DNA of 29,332 bases. It comes from Deinococcus piscis. Its GTDB lineage: Bacteria; Deinococcota; Deinococci; Deinococcales; Deinococcaceae. The first letter of the stretch is position 1, and every line of letters starts with the position of its first letter. A model generated the notes under the pieces. It saw nothing but the letters and a program-made list of their open reading frames with translations. It was not told the origin of the DNA and searched no databases. Positions 1 to 7,310 of the stretch are shown piece by piece. The stretch is from assembly GCF_014653275.1 (NCBI RefSeq), contig NZ_BNAL01000034.1:1-29332 (forward strand), given 5' to 3'. The position numbers and the translations under genes were made by a program.

Positions 1-2
1 TC

Positions 3-602
3 TTCAGGAGTCAGTTGGGGGTCAAGTCGTCTGATGACTTAGTCTACACCCGGAAGCTACTTACAACCACTTATAGCTGTGTCAACAACAATAGCAGTGG
101 CACTTCTGTGCCGTCAGGCGCTTCAACCTCCATGAGTTTTACGCCTAAAATCGGTGATGATATTGTCTGCACTTTTGCAAATAATAAGCTAATAGTCTCT
201 CCCGAGATTTCGTTATGGAAATATGTCCGCAATGTCAATAAGTCCGGAGAGGTCTTTAGTTCCTCGGGCACAAATGGTTTTTCTGGCGATAATCTTCAGT
301 ACTGTATTGCCTATTCCAATATTGGAGGCGATGCTCCCAATTTCAAGATCACAGATTTGTTCCCTGAAAACACCACGAATCATGGAAACCTGATTTTTGT
401 TACGCCAGCACCCGACTTCACGGCCCTAAGTTCCTCTCCCGTTGCTCAAACGGTCCCTTCACCTGGGACCTATCAATCTGGTTTCTTTTCCTCCAATGGC
501 AAGACTGGCCCTGGAGTAGAACTTAGTCTGGGGACTTTGGCTGCAGGGAATGTAGCCGCTCCAACGACTGGTGCCATTTGCTTCGACGCCGAGATCAGAT
601 AA
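3..602 (+). CDS. C-terminal fragment of a DUF11-type surface/secreted protein (5' end outside window)
   Basis: The reading frame is open from the first codon in the window to the TAA at 600-602, so only the last ~200 residues are seen and the real start lies upstream. A TTG at 15 is in frame but has no ribosome-binding site and is probably internal. The visible part begins with the end of one domain (ending around C-T-F-A-N), followed by a segment starting P-E-I-S-L-W-K-Y-V and containing L-Q-Y-C-I-A-Y-S-N-I-G. This is the usual look of DUF11 (isopeptide/beta-sandwich) repeats of bacterial surface proteins, in which a cysteine sits in the Y-C-I strand. There is no C-terminal sorting signal or membrane segment. 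Codon use is markedly less GC-rich than in the genes downstream, which could reflect transfer or the Asn/Ser/Thr-rich composition. DUF11 is a family-level inference; function is presumably envelope structure or adhesion. Confidence 0.7.
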   Translation, partial: FRSQLGVKSSDDLVYTRKLLTTTYSCVNNNSSGTSVPSGASTSMSFTPKIGDDIVCTFANNKLIVSPEISLWKYVRNVNKSGEVFSSSGTNGFSGDNLQYCIAYSNIGGDAPNFKITDLFPENTTNHGNLIFVTPAPDFTALSSSPVAQTVPSPGTYQSGFFSSNGKTGPGVELSLGTLAAGNVAAPTTGAICFDAEIR

Positions 603-886
603 TTCCCTGACCGTACTTGAGTATGCAGGACACTGTTCAGGGCAATACCAAAGCCCTGCATAAACTCTGGGGACAGGTGCATCTCCAGAGTTTTACCCGA
701 GCAGACTGGTACAGCCCTACAAGAGAGCGAGTAGTCACAGACACCACTCGGCCACTCATTAGGTAGTTTGGTCCTTCAGGTACTTTAGGTACATCGCAGG
801 AGCTTCAGGCTTCACTCAGCACTTTGTTCAACACCTACATGTGGCCATCATCTACACTGCTCAGTGTGAACCTACGACTTTCTGCC
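603..886. other. Intergenic region, no gene supported
   Basis: About 280 bases between the surface-protein stop and the chosen YidD start. Apart from the hairpin at 662-694, it holds a 47-codon ATG frame (623-766) without ribosome-binding site or recognisable product. There is an AGGAG at 798-802 with no start codon at a suitable distance; the nearest, TTG 824, is 21 nt away. TANNNT boxes at 764-769 and 781-786 could be promoter elements for the downstream gene, but nothing confirms that. Confidence 0.4.
662..694. terminator. Probable rho-independent terminator after the DUF11-type gene
   Basis: A perfect 9-bp stem (AAACTCTGG at 662-670 with CCAGAGTTT at 685-693) encloses a 14-nt loop. It ends in TTTT on the plus strand and is preceded by A residues that would give T residues on the minus strand. 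It lies 60 nt past the stop codon at 602. Confidence 0.5.
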
Positions 887-1198
887 ATGCCTGCCGACGC
901 CCTGGCCCTGGGCAGTATTCGTCTGTACCAGCGCTATCTCTCGCCTTACAAAGGCTTTCGCTGTGCCTGCGCCGCACTGCACGGCGGTGAAAGCTGCTCG
1001 GCTGCGGTCAGCCGGATCATCCGGACCCAGGGCCTGCGGGCGGGGCGGCAGGGTATCACAGCACAGTTTCAGCAGTGCCGCGCTGCCCACGATGCCATCC
1101 TGCGCGGCGCTCCACTGACAGGTGGCCTCTCGCCCCAGGCCGGGATGCGGGGCGTGTTCTGCTGTGGCCCAATTCCTATTCCCTTCCGCTGCGGCTAA
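887..1198 (+). CDS. yidD: YidD-family membrane protein insertion efficiency factor (variant)
   Basis: The product is a 103-residue protein if the ATG at 887 is used. TTG 824, ATG 839 and GTG 866 are in-frame alternatives and none has a good ribosome-binding site, so the start is uncertain. The core reads I-R-L-Y-Q-R-Y-L-S-P-Y-K-G-F-R-C, followed by L-H-G-G-E-S-C-S-A-A-V. This matches the YidD (DUF37) signature of an amphipathic Y-Q-R-x-S-P helix followed by conserved cysteines, in the variant that carries H-G-G-x-S-C-S instead of P-T-C-S-x-Y. YidD proteins lie at the inner face of the cytoplasmic membrane and assist YidC-dependent insertion. The gene stands alone here, not in the usual rpmH-rnpA-yidD-yidC cluster, so it may be a second copy. 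The C-terminus adds several more cysteines (F-C-C-G and F-R-C-G). Confidence 0.7.
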   Translation: MPADALALGSIRLYQRYLSPYKGFRCACAALHGGESCSAAVSRIIRTQGLRAGRQGITAQFQQCRAAHDAILRGAPLTGGLSPQAGMRGVFCCGPIPIPFRCG

Positions 1199-1263
1199 AG
1201 CGAGCGGCAGCGAAGGCACCGCTTTTTGCCCAACTTGAGGTGCGTCTATAGACCGCACAGCAA

Positions 1264-1306
1264 CCAGCTCCTCCGCAGGAAAGAAGACCCTGAGCGGAGG
1301 AGCTGG
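1264..1306. terminator. Bidirectional hairpin between convergent genes
   Basis: A perfect 13-bp inverted repeat (CCAGCTCCTCCGC at 1264-1276, GCGGAGGAGCTGG at 1294-1306) with a 17-nt loop lies between the yidD stop and the FAS1 gene stop. It has no long T-run on either side (only TTGCTGTG on the minus strand), but its location and strength fit a shared terminator. Confidence 0.6.
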
Positions 1307-1337
1307 CTATTGATAGAGGCTTAGGCAGTGGGTGAGC

Positions 1338-2756
1338 TTAGTTGCTGGTGCCCGGCTTGACCGGCTTTGGTGCAACCGGCTCTGGACTGACTGGCGTGGC
1401 TGGAGCGCTCGGGCTGCTGGTGCTGCTGCCCTCGCTCAAACTGCTGCTCTGACCGGGGGTCTGAGGCAGGTCGGCTGGAACAATGACGCTGCTCAGGGCG
1501 TAGGCCTGGCTGGTGCCGACGGTCAGCGCTTTGCCCGTCACCTTCAGGTCGGCAGGCAGGGCCGCGCCGTACACGTTGGTCAGGGTGCCCTGGCCGGGGG
1601 TCTTCATGCCAGGCACCACGTGATAGCCCAGCACATAGCCAGCAACTTCAGGGTCTGCTTTGACCGCTTGCAAAAGCGCAGGGTCCAGAGCAGCGAAAGC
1701 TTCGTCCGTGGGCACCAGCAGGGTGTATTGGTCGTCCAAGATGGCGCTTTCCAGGTCAGCAAACTTGACCAGCTCCATGAACGTGCTGAAGCGGCCATCC
1801 GCAGCCAAGGCAGAAAGGATGGTGGTGTCCGTCTTCTGCGCGCCAGCCTGAGAAGTGCTGGGGGCAACTTGGCCCGAAGTCACCCCAGCGGAAGCCAGAG
1901 CAGGCGCAGGCCGGGTGCTGGCTTCACTGGCGGCGGGAGCGGTATTCGTTGCAGCAGGGGTGGGGTTGGCCGTAGGAGGCACAGTTCCCACGTTGGTGTC
2001 AGGCTGGACTGCGCCGCCTCCCGTCACACTGGCCGCACCGAGAACCGTGGTATCTGCCTGGACAGCGTCACTGGTCGTGTCCGCAGCGGGAGCAGTGACA
2101 CTGTCTGCGGCGGAAGTGGACGCTGTATCACTGGCGGCAGCGTCGCTGGATACAGTGCCCGTGCTCAGATTCTCGGTGGTCAGGCCACTGGCAGCTTCGG
2201 TCATCGCCGTGTCCGTCATGGGAGAAGTCTCCATACCAGTCGCGGTGCCCGTGCCCGTGTTTGTGTTCGTGCTTGCCATGTCCGGCGTCCCCTGAACAGC
2301 CGCTGCGGACAGGTCGGAGGGGTCCACACTAGTGGCCACACTGGCCGACTCGGTGGTCATGCTGGCGGCTTCAGCACTTGCACCTGCTGACGCTGCAGTG
2401 CTGCTGGTCTGTTCCCAGACTGCATTGGGCAGCAGAGCGCGCAGGGAATCGGGGATGGGCAGGCCACGCAGGGCGGGGAGGCCAACAGGAGCCGGAGTGC
2501 CCGCCAGGCCACGGCTTTCCAGAATGCGGCGCACAGCCAGAGCACTTTCTGGCAGGCTGGACGCAGCGCTGGTGGTCTGGATGTCTGTGCCGGACACAGC
2601 AGGACTCTGCTCAACATTGCCAGCACTGTCAGACGCAGAGCTGCTGGAAGCGGAAGGAGTGGGCGCGGAGAGGGCGGGGACAGCAGAGGTCTGAGCCGAA
2701 GCGGACCCCAGCAGCAGGGCGGACAACAGAAGGGCAGTAGGGAAAGGCTGTTTCAT
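1338..2756 (-). CDS. Secreted fasciclin (FAS1) domain protein with a long Ala/Ser/Thr-rich linker
   Basis: 472 residues. The N-terminus is a signal peptide (K-Q then a leucine-rich core, cleavage near A-S-A-Q at about residue 22). Residues ~22-304 are a low-complexity Ala/Ser/Thr/Pro/Val stretch with a T-N-T-N-T-G-T-G-T-A-T run. Residues ~305-425 form one FAS1 domain with the H1 box (T-L-L-V-P-T-D-E-A-F-A-A-L), the Y-H-V-V-P-G box and a final V-I-V-P-A-D-L strand. A Pro/Ser-rich tail closes it. The ATG is preceded by GAGG about 10 nt upstream. FAS1 domains mediate weak adhesion or polymer binding at the cell surface; the linker is presumably a flexible spacer. The family call is firm; the ligand is unknown. 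Confidence 0.88.
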   Translation of the reverse strand: MKQPFPTALLLSALLLGSASAQTSAVPALSAPTPSASSSSASDSAGNVEQSPAVSGTDIQTTSAASSLPESALAVRRILESRGLAGTPAPVGLPALRGLPIPDSLRALLPNAVWEQTSSTAASAGASAEAASMTTESASVATSVDPSDLSAAAVQGTPDMASTNTNTGTGTATGMETSPMTDTAMTEAASGLTTENLSTGTVSSDAAASDTASTSAADSVTAPAADTTSDAVQADTTVLGAASVTGGGAVQPDTNVGTVPPTANPTPAATNTAPAASEASTRPAPALASAGVTSGQVAPSTSQAGAQKTDTTILSALAADGRFSTFMELVKFADLESAILDDQYTLLVPTDEAFAALDPALLQAVKADPEVAGYVLGYHVVPGMKTPGQGTLTNVYGAALPADLKVTGKALTVGTSQAYALSSVIVPADLPQTPGQSSSLSEGSSTSSPSAPATPVSPEPVAPKPVKPGTSN

Positions 2757-3090
2757 GGCTTGAACCTCGGAAAAAGGCGAGAACGAAAGGTCGGGTTCTG
2801 TCCTTTGCTCCCCAGCTGAAACGGGATGCAGCCCAGGAAAGCAGAGGACCAGAACGGAGACGCTCTTACCGTGTCACCCTCAACCATGAGGAATATTGCA
2901 ATCTGGTGGGCACTTTTACCCTGCCGACCAAGTGAGTTCTGTGAGTCCCTCCGTCAGCTGACGATCATTTGGCTGGCACGTCTCTGGGACCTGGCAGGCT
3001 GTTCCCGGCGCGGCCTGCACCACCTCTCATTCACCCTCACACCCAGCGGACCAGGGAACTTCTAACCCTCAGAGCGCATAAAACACGGAT
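2757..3090. other. Divergent intergenic region between the FAS1 gene and sppA
   Basis: 334 bases carrying the 5' signals of two divergent genes. On the minus side only the ribosome-binding site of the FAS1 gene is clear. On the plus side TAAAAC at 3079-3084 lies 6 nt before the sppA ATG, a near match to the leaderless-promoter box seen elsewhere in this window. An open frame at 2826-3065 has no coding character or similarity I recognise. Confidence 0.5.
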
Positions 3091-4707
3091 ATGAACCTCC
3101 AATTCCCCTTTGGCAAAGCTACTGGCAAGACGAACGACCTCCCTCCTGGGGTTTCCCGGCCCACCTGGGTGGTGGTTGACCTGCGCGGCGAGTACCCGGC
3201 GCGCCAACCCCAGCAACCGCTGCAGGCCCTGCTCAGCCGCACGGAAACCCTGGAGGCACTGGAAGAACGACTGGAGCGACTTGCCCGTGCGGAGTGGCTG
3301 CACGGCGTGCTGTTCCGCTTTGGAGAGCTGAAACTTTCGGCCAGCACGGCGCGGGCCATTCGGGGCATGCTGTCGCGGCTGGCCGAGAAGAAGCGGGTGG
3401 TGGCCTACGTGCCGCAGTTGGGCATGACTACCCTGCTGGCCGCCAGTGGCGCGGGCGAGATCGTGGCCCCCGAATCCGCCGAAGTGGGGCTACATGGCTT
3501 TGGGCTAGAGCAGCTGTATCTGGGTGACTTTCTGAAGAAGCACGGGATTGGCTTTGAAAACCTGCGTATCCGCGAGTACAAATCGGCGCTGACCATGTTC
3601 AGTGAGAGCAGCATGGATGAAGCCAACCGCAAGCAGCTTCAGGCTTATCTGGACGCCTGCGAAAACGCCTGGGTGCGGGACGTAGCACAGGGGCGCGGGC
3701 TCAGCGACGCGCAGGTGCGCGGCTGGATTGAGGGCGGCGTGACCAGTGCCCGGCAAGCGCTGGAAGCGGGCATCCTGACCGGAGTGGCCTACGAGGACGA
3801 ACTGCTCGGCCCAGCCACGCAGCCCCTGAGTGCCGTGCTGGATCTGCTGATGCCAGACCGTACCCCGAAAAAAGCGGGGCGGGTGGCCATGGTCAGCATA
3901 GAAGGCAACATTGTCACCGGCCAGAGTCGGAACAACCCACTTCCTCTGCCGCTGACCGGCGGCCCCAGTGCTGGCGCAGACACTGTGGTGGCCGCGCTAC
4001 GCCACGCCAAAGAGGACAAGACCACCGCCGCCATCGTGCTGTACGTGAACTCGGGGGGTGGCTCGGCGCTGGCCTCGGACATGATCTGGCGCGAGGTGCA
4101 GACCAGTGACAAGCCAGTCGTGGCCGTGATGGGCGAATTTGCCGCCTCGGGCGGGTATTACGTGCTGGCCGCTGCGGACCGTATTATCGCCAGCCCATAT
4201 ACCGTGACCGGCAGCATTGGTGTGGTGGCGGGCCGACCCATCACCGAGGAGTTCAACCGCCGTCACGGCCTGAACCCCGAGCAGCTGGGCCGCGAAGAAG
4301 CGCTGATGTTCCGCTCCAGCCATCCTTTTACCGAGCGGCAGCGCGAGCAGGTGCGGCACATGATCGCCGAAACCTACGATCGATTTGTGGACCGGGTGGC
4401 CCAGGGCCGGGGCCTAAGCACCGAGGAGGTGGACGACCTGGGCCGGGGCCGCATCTGGTCCGGCGCAGACGCCCTGGAACGCGGTCTGGTAGACGAACTG
4501 GGCGACCTGCACACCGCCGTGCAGCGGGCCAAGGAGCTGGCGGGCCTGCCCTACAGTGCGCCGGTCTGGAACGCCGCGCCCAAGACCCGCCTGCCGCTGC
4601 TTCCCGAGTTCGCCCGCGAGGCGCAGGACGCGGCCAGCCTGAAGCTGTGGCCGTTTGGGGATGAAGCCGTGCTGCTGCTGGGCAGCGGCGAGCTGCGGCT
4701 GCGCTAG
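3091..4707 (+). CDS. sppA: Signal peptide peptidase SppA (67 kDa type, tandem S49 domains)
   Basis: 538 residues, close to the long two-domain SppA form. SppA is a serine-lysine protease of peptidase family S49 that degrades cleaved signal peptides at the membrane. The N-terminal half supplies the general base: Lys164 in the R-E-Y-K-S-A-L motif. The C-terminal half supplies the nucleophile: Ser353 in E-F-A-A-S-G-G-Y-Y, followed by the conserved T-G-S-I-G-V segment. Tandem repeats of the S49 fold are visible (V-A-Q-G-R-G-L-S occurs in both halves). Unlike the E. coli enzyme, no N-terminal transmembrane helix is visible: the protein starts with a polar, Pro-rich stretch, so it may be soluble or peripherally attached. 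The ATG at 3091 has no Shine-Dalgarno sequence; translation may be leaderless. Confidence 0.93.
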   Translation: MNLQFPFGKATGKTNDLPPGVSRPTWVVVDLRGEYPARQPQQPLQALLSRTETLEALEERLERLARAEWLHGVLFRFGELKLSASTARAIRGMLSRLAEKKRVVAYVPQLGMTTLLAASGAGEIVAPESAEVGLHGFGLEQLYLGDFLKKHGIGFENLRIREYKSALTMFSESSMDEANRKQLQAYLDACENAWVRDVAQGRGLSDAQVRGWIEGGVTSARQALEAGILTGVAYEDELLGPATQPLSAVLDLLMPDRTPKKAGRVAMVSIEGNIVTGQSRNNPLPLPLTGGPSAGADTVVAALRHAKEDKTTAAIVLYVNSGGGSALASDMIWREVQTSDKPVVAVMGEFAASGGYYVLAAADRIIASPYTVTGSIGVVAGRPITEEFNRRHGLNPEQLGREEALMFRSSHPFTERQREQVRHMIAETYDRFVDRVAQGRGLSTEEVDDLGRGRIWSGADALERGLVDELGDLHTAVQRAKELAGLPYSAPVWNAAPKTRLPLLPEFAREAQDAASLKLWPFGDEAVLLLGSGELRLR

Positions 4708-4724
4708 GAGCAGTTCATCTCAGC

Positions 4725-4757
4725 AAAAGGCCCCGCACCCTAGTGGAGTGCGGGGCC
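4725..4757 (-). terminator. Rho-independent terminator for tRNA-Pro (also faces sppA)
   Basis: A perfect 10-bp stem (GGCCCCGCAC at 4729-4738 with GTGCGGGGCC at 4748-4757) is followed on the minus strand by CTTTTGC. It begins 5 nt beyond the tRNA 3' end and 17 nt beyond the sppA stop, so it probably serves both convergent transcripts. Confidence 0.8.
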
Positions 4758-4762
4758 CTGTC

Positions 4763-4839
<77 letters not shown>

Positions 4840-4851
4840 AAACCGGCTCCC

Positions 4852-4881
4852 AGTGTATGCCTCTGGGCAACAGGCGGTCAA
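4852..4881 (-). promoter_or_regulatory. Sigma-70 type promoter of tRNA-Pro
   Basis: On the minus strand TTGACC (4881-4876) and TACACT (4857-4852) are separated by 18 nt. The -10 box ends 12 nt before the first base of the mature tRNA, which fits a short 5' leader removed by RNase P. Confidence 0.8.
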
Positions 4882-4900
4882 GGGGCCGAGCAGCAACGCT

Positions 4901-5503
4901 TCAGCTCCCGCCGCGCCCCCACCGCCCCGAATGGCCGCCCTTAGAGCGACCAATGCCAGTGCGGCCAAATGAAGACGCACGGGCCGGGCGCTCCGGTTCG
5001 GGCAGGTCCGCCGCCACCTCGTCCAGCAGGCGGCGAATCAGGTCGGCGGAATAGCCCCGGCGAGTCAGCCAGGCATAAGCGCTGGCGCGTGGGTTCTTCT
5101 TGCGGGCAAAACTGGGCAGGCGGCGCGCCAACTGCTGCCGGGCATCTTCCTCTTCGGCGGCGGGGTCGCGGGCCTCCAGCACTTCGGTAATGAGTTCTTC
5201 GTCCAGGCCACGCTGCTTGAGCTTCTGGCGAACCCGGTAGGCTCCCACGCCCCGGCGGCGGGCCTCGCCTTCAGCCACCACTTCATCGTTCTGGTAGCCC
5301 AGTTCCTTTACGCGGTCCAGCACATGCTGAATCAGCCCCGGCTGGTCGCTGCGCTTTTGCAGGCGGGTGTGCAGTTCGGCCTCGCTCAGCGCGCGGCGTG
5401 ACAGGGCCGCAAACGCATAGTTCAGCAGCCGCTCGCGGGCCGCGTCCCACTCGGGTGTGTCCGGCTGAAGCGTGGGCCTGGGGTCAGCGTCAGGGCGGGT
5501 CAT
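4901..5503 (-). CDS. recX: Regulatory protein RecX
   Basis: 200 residues from the ATG at 5503. The frame is open to a TTG at 5539 (12 more residues), but CAGACT lies 6 nt before 5503, close to the leaderless TANNNT layout used elsewhere here, so I prefer the ATG. RecX binds RecA filaments and inhibits strand exchange. The three-helix repeats typical of the family can be followed: [15 protein letters not shown], then [26 protein letters not shown] and a last repeat [10 protein letters not shown]. The C-terminus adds a Gly/Arg/Ser-rich tail after residue ~175, not part of the RecX fold. recA is not adjacent in this window. Promoter elements of rpsT overlap its 5' region. Confidence 0.88.
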   Translation of the reverse strand: MTRPDADPRPTLQPDTPEWDAARERLLNYAFAALSRRALSEAELHTRLQKRSDQPGLIQHVLDRVKELGYQNDEVVAEGEARRRGVGAYRVRQKLKQRGLDEELITEVLEARDPAAEEEDARQQLARRLPSFARKKNPRASAYAWLTRRGYSADLIRRLLDEVAADLPEPERPARASSFGRTGIGRSKGGHSGRWGRGGS

Positions 5504-5520
5504 GGGCTCAGTCTGACGCC

Positions 5521-5549
5521 TTGCGGCACACGGACGCAAACGCTACACT
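5521..5549 (+). promoter_or_regulatory. Sigma-70 type promoter for rpsT
   Basis: TTGCGG (5521-5526) and TACACT (5544-5549) are spaced 17 nt apart on the plus strand. Transcription would start near 5556, giving a leader of about 170 nt before rpsT. The promoter lies immediately upstream of, and partly beside, the divergent recX start. Confidence 0.7.
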
Positions 5550-5577
5550 GCTCAGGTTGCCTATCTGAAATCGGTGG

Positions 5578-5627
5578 GCAGCGCAGGGGGCCACATCTGG
5601 CCTGGGCCGACAGGCCACCTGCTGCGC
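5578..5627 (+). promoter_or_regulatory. Structured GC-rich segment in the rpsT leader
   Basis: Nested inverted repeats: GCGCAG (5581-5586) can pair with CTGCGC (5622-5627), and GGCCTG (5599-5604) with CAGGCC (5611-5616) over a 6-nt loop. The segment sits near the start of the predicted rpsT mRNA. S20 represses its own translation in E. coli, so a regulatory role is possible but not shown. Confidence 0.4.
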
Positions 5628-5725
5628 GCCGCAGCTCAAGCACGCTCGGCGTTCGCGTTTCCGCCCGACCACGGGCCCGGAGACCGCCCCGCCGCCACCG
5701 TGCGCGGGAGAAAGAGAGAAACATC

Positions 5726-6007
<282 letters not shown>

Positions 6008-6028
6008 GCCAGCACCTGACGTAACACT

Positions 6029-6060
6029 CGCTCCTGCCTGCACGGTAGGAGCGGTTTTTT
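6029..6060 (+). terminator. Rho-independent terminator of rpsT
   Basis: CGCTCCT (6029-6035) pairs with AGGAGCG (6047-6053), extended inward by a G-T and two C-G pairs, leaving a 5-nt loop. It is followed by GTTTTTTATT. It begins 22 nt after the rpsT stop. Confidence 0.92.
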
Positions 6061-6173
6061 ATTGCTTCTTGGGGACAGGGCTTTGCTGCCTGCTGCTGTG
6101 TGCCTTCTGACTTCTGCCTCTTCCAGCCTGACCATCTCGCATCAGCGAAACCGGAAACGGTCTACCCAAGTGC

Positions 6174-6179
6174 TACGCT
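6174..6179 (+). promoter_or_regulatory. Leaderless -10 box (TACGCT) of deoD
   Basis: TACGCT ends 7 nt before the deoD ATG, so transcription is expected to start at or next to the start codon. No clear -35 is visible. Confidence 0.55.
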
Positions 6180-6186
6180 GGAAGAC

Positions 6187-6897
6187 ATGAGTGTCCATCT
6201 CAGCGCCGAAAAAGGCCAGATTGCCGAAACCGTTCTCTTGCCAGGTGACCCCCTGCGCGCCCAGTACATCGCCGAGACTTTCTTAGAAAATCCGGTGCAG
6301 CACAACACCGTGCGCGGCATGCTGGGCTTTACCGGCACCTACAAAGGCCGCCCGGTCAGCGTGCAGGGCACCGGCATGGGTATCCCCAGCGCCATGATCT
6401 ACATCAATGAGCTGATCGAGTTCTACGGCTGCAAGAAGCTGATTCGCGTCGGCTCATGCGGCAGCTACCAAGAGGGCGTGCATATCCGCGACCTGGTGCT
6501 GGCCCAGGCCGCCTGCACCGATTCCAACATCAATAACCTGCGCTTTGGCACCGCCAACTTTGCCCCGATTGCTGACTTTAGCCTGCTGCTGCGGGCCTAC
6601 CAGATTGCCACCGAGCGCGGCTTTACCACGCACGTGGGCAACATTCTCAGCAGCGACACCTTTTACACCGACGACCCCAAAGAGTACGAGCGCTGGGCCC
6701 GCTTCGGCGTGCTGGCCGTCGAGATGGAAGCTGCTGGCCTGTACACCCTGGCTGCCAAGTACGGGGTCAAGGCCCTGGGCATCATGACCGTCAGCGATCA
6801 CCTGATTTCTAAGGAAGAAACCACCGCCGAGGAGCGTCAGCTCACCTTCAACCAGATGATTGAAGTGGCCCTGGACGCCGCGCTGGACGTGGAATAA
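6187..6897 (+). CDS. deoD: Purine-nucleoside phosphorylase, DeoD type
   Basis: 236 residues, the usual length of the hexameric DeoD enzymes that convert purine (deoxy)ribonucleosides and phosphate to the free base and (deoxy)ribose-1-phosphate in nucleotide salvage. Visible hallmarks: the phosphate-binding L-L-P-G-D-P-L-R-A and G-T-G-M-G-I-P-S motifs, R-V-G-S-C-G, and V-E-M-E-A-A-G-L-Y with the ribose-binding Glu. The V-S-D-H segment carries the catalytic Asp (Asp204 in E. coli). The frame is open upstream to 6100, but the family N-terminus (M-S-V-H-L) and a leaderless -10 box both point to the ATG at 6187. A strong terminator follows. Confidence 0.96.
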   Translation: MSVHLSAEKGQIAETVLLPGDPLRAQYIAETFLENPVQHNTVRGMLGFTGTYKGRPVSVQGTGMGIPSAMIYINELIEFYGCKKLIRVGSCGSYQEGVHIRDLVLAQAACTDSNINNLRFGTANFAPIADFSLLLRAYQIATERGFTTHVGNILSSDTFYTDDPKEYERWARFGVLAVEMEAAGLYTLAAKYGVKALGIMTVSDHLISKEETTAEERQLTFNQMIEVALDAALDVE

Positions 6898-6911
6898 GGG
6901 CAGCGTAAGAA

Positions 6912-6944
6912 GGGAGCGAGGCTGCCGAAGCTCGCTCCCCTTTT
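6912..6944. terminator. Terminator shared by deoD and the convergent DUF4180 gene
   Basis: GGGAGCGAG (6912-6920) pairs perfectly with CTCGCTCCC (6931-6939) over a 10-nt loop, followed by CTTTT on the plus strand. The last T bases overlap the stop codon of the opposite gene at 6943-6945. Confidence 0.88.
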
Positions 6945-7308
6945 AGTTACTCCCAAGAAGCCACGCTTCGGCGGCCTCCCGGTCTGCAAACAGGCCGAAT
7001 ATCCGGCCCCGGTTGGTCTCGGTCATGAATTCGCGGAAGCGTTCGCCGAGTTCTGCGCTGGGCGGGAGAACCGCCGCCACCTGCAAGCGGTAATTGCTGA
7101 ACTTCTGGGCCAGTTCGCCCGCCAGGCCGCACTTCAGGTCGAACACCTCAGGCGGCAGCAGCGCACCGTCCAGCAAGAGCAGTTCGCTGCCATGCTCCCA
7201 GCTCAGGCCCACCAGCTCTAGCGTGGCTTCCCCGGACGACAGGACGCCCGGTTGCCCGACCACGCTCAGATAAGTTCCGGCAGGACGCCGAACCAGGGAG
7301 GCCTGCAC
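6943..7308 (-). CDS. DUF4180-family protein
   Basis: 121 residues with a GTG start at 7308, two bases after the rsmB stop, so it is probably translated by coupling to rsmB. The segment G-S-E-L-L-L-L-D-G-A-L-L-P-P-E-V-F-D-L, followed by K-C-G-L-A-G-E-L-A-Q-K-F-S-N-Y-R and then E-T-N-R-G-R-I-F-G-L-F-A-D, is the pattern of DUF4180, a small cytoplasmic domain related in outline to SpoIIAA/STAS-like folds. No catalytic residues are evident and the function is unknown. It is the last gene of the MFS-rsmB unit. Confidence 0.7.
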   Translation of the reverse strand: MQASLVRRPAGTYLSVVGQPGVLSSGEATLELVGLSWEHGSELLLLDGALLPPEVFDLKCGLAGELAQKFSNYRLQVAAVLPPSAELGERFREFMTETNRGRIFGLFADREAAEAWLLGSN

Positions 7309-7310
7309 CC

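Noticed and set aside
623..766. 47-codon ATG frame after the DUF11-type gene
   Set aside because: It runs through the terminator hairpin, has no RBS, and shows no family likeness.
1332..2390. Long plus-strand open frame opposite the FAS1 gene
   Set aside because: Its Gly/Arg/His/Val-rich product mirrors the Ala/Ser/Thr codons of the minus-strand gene, which has a signal peptide, an RBS and a FAS1 domain.
2826..3065. 79-codon frame between the FAS1 gene and sppA
   Set aside because: No RBS, no codon bias, cysteine/tryptophan-rich product of random character.
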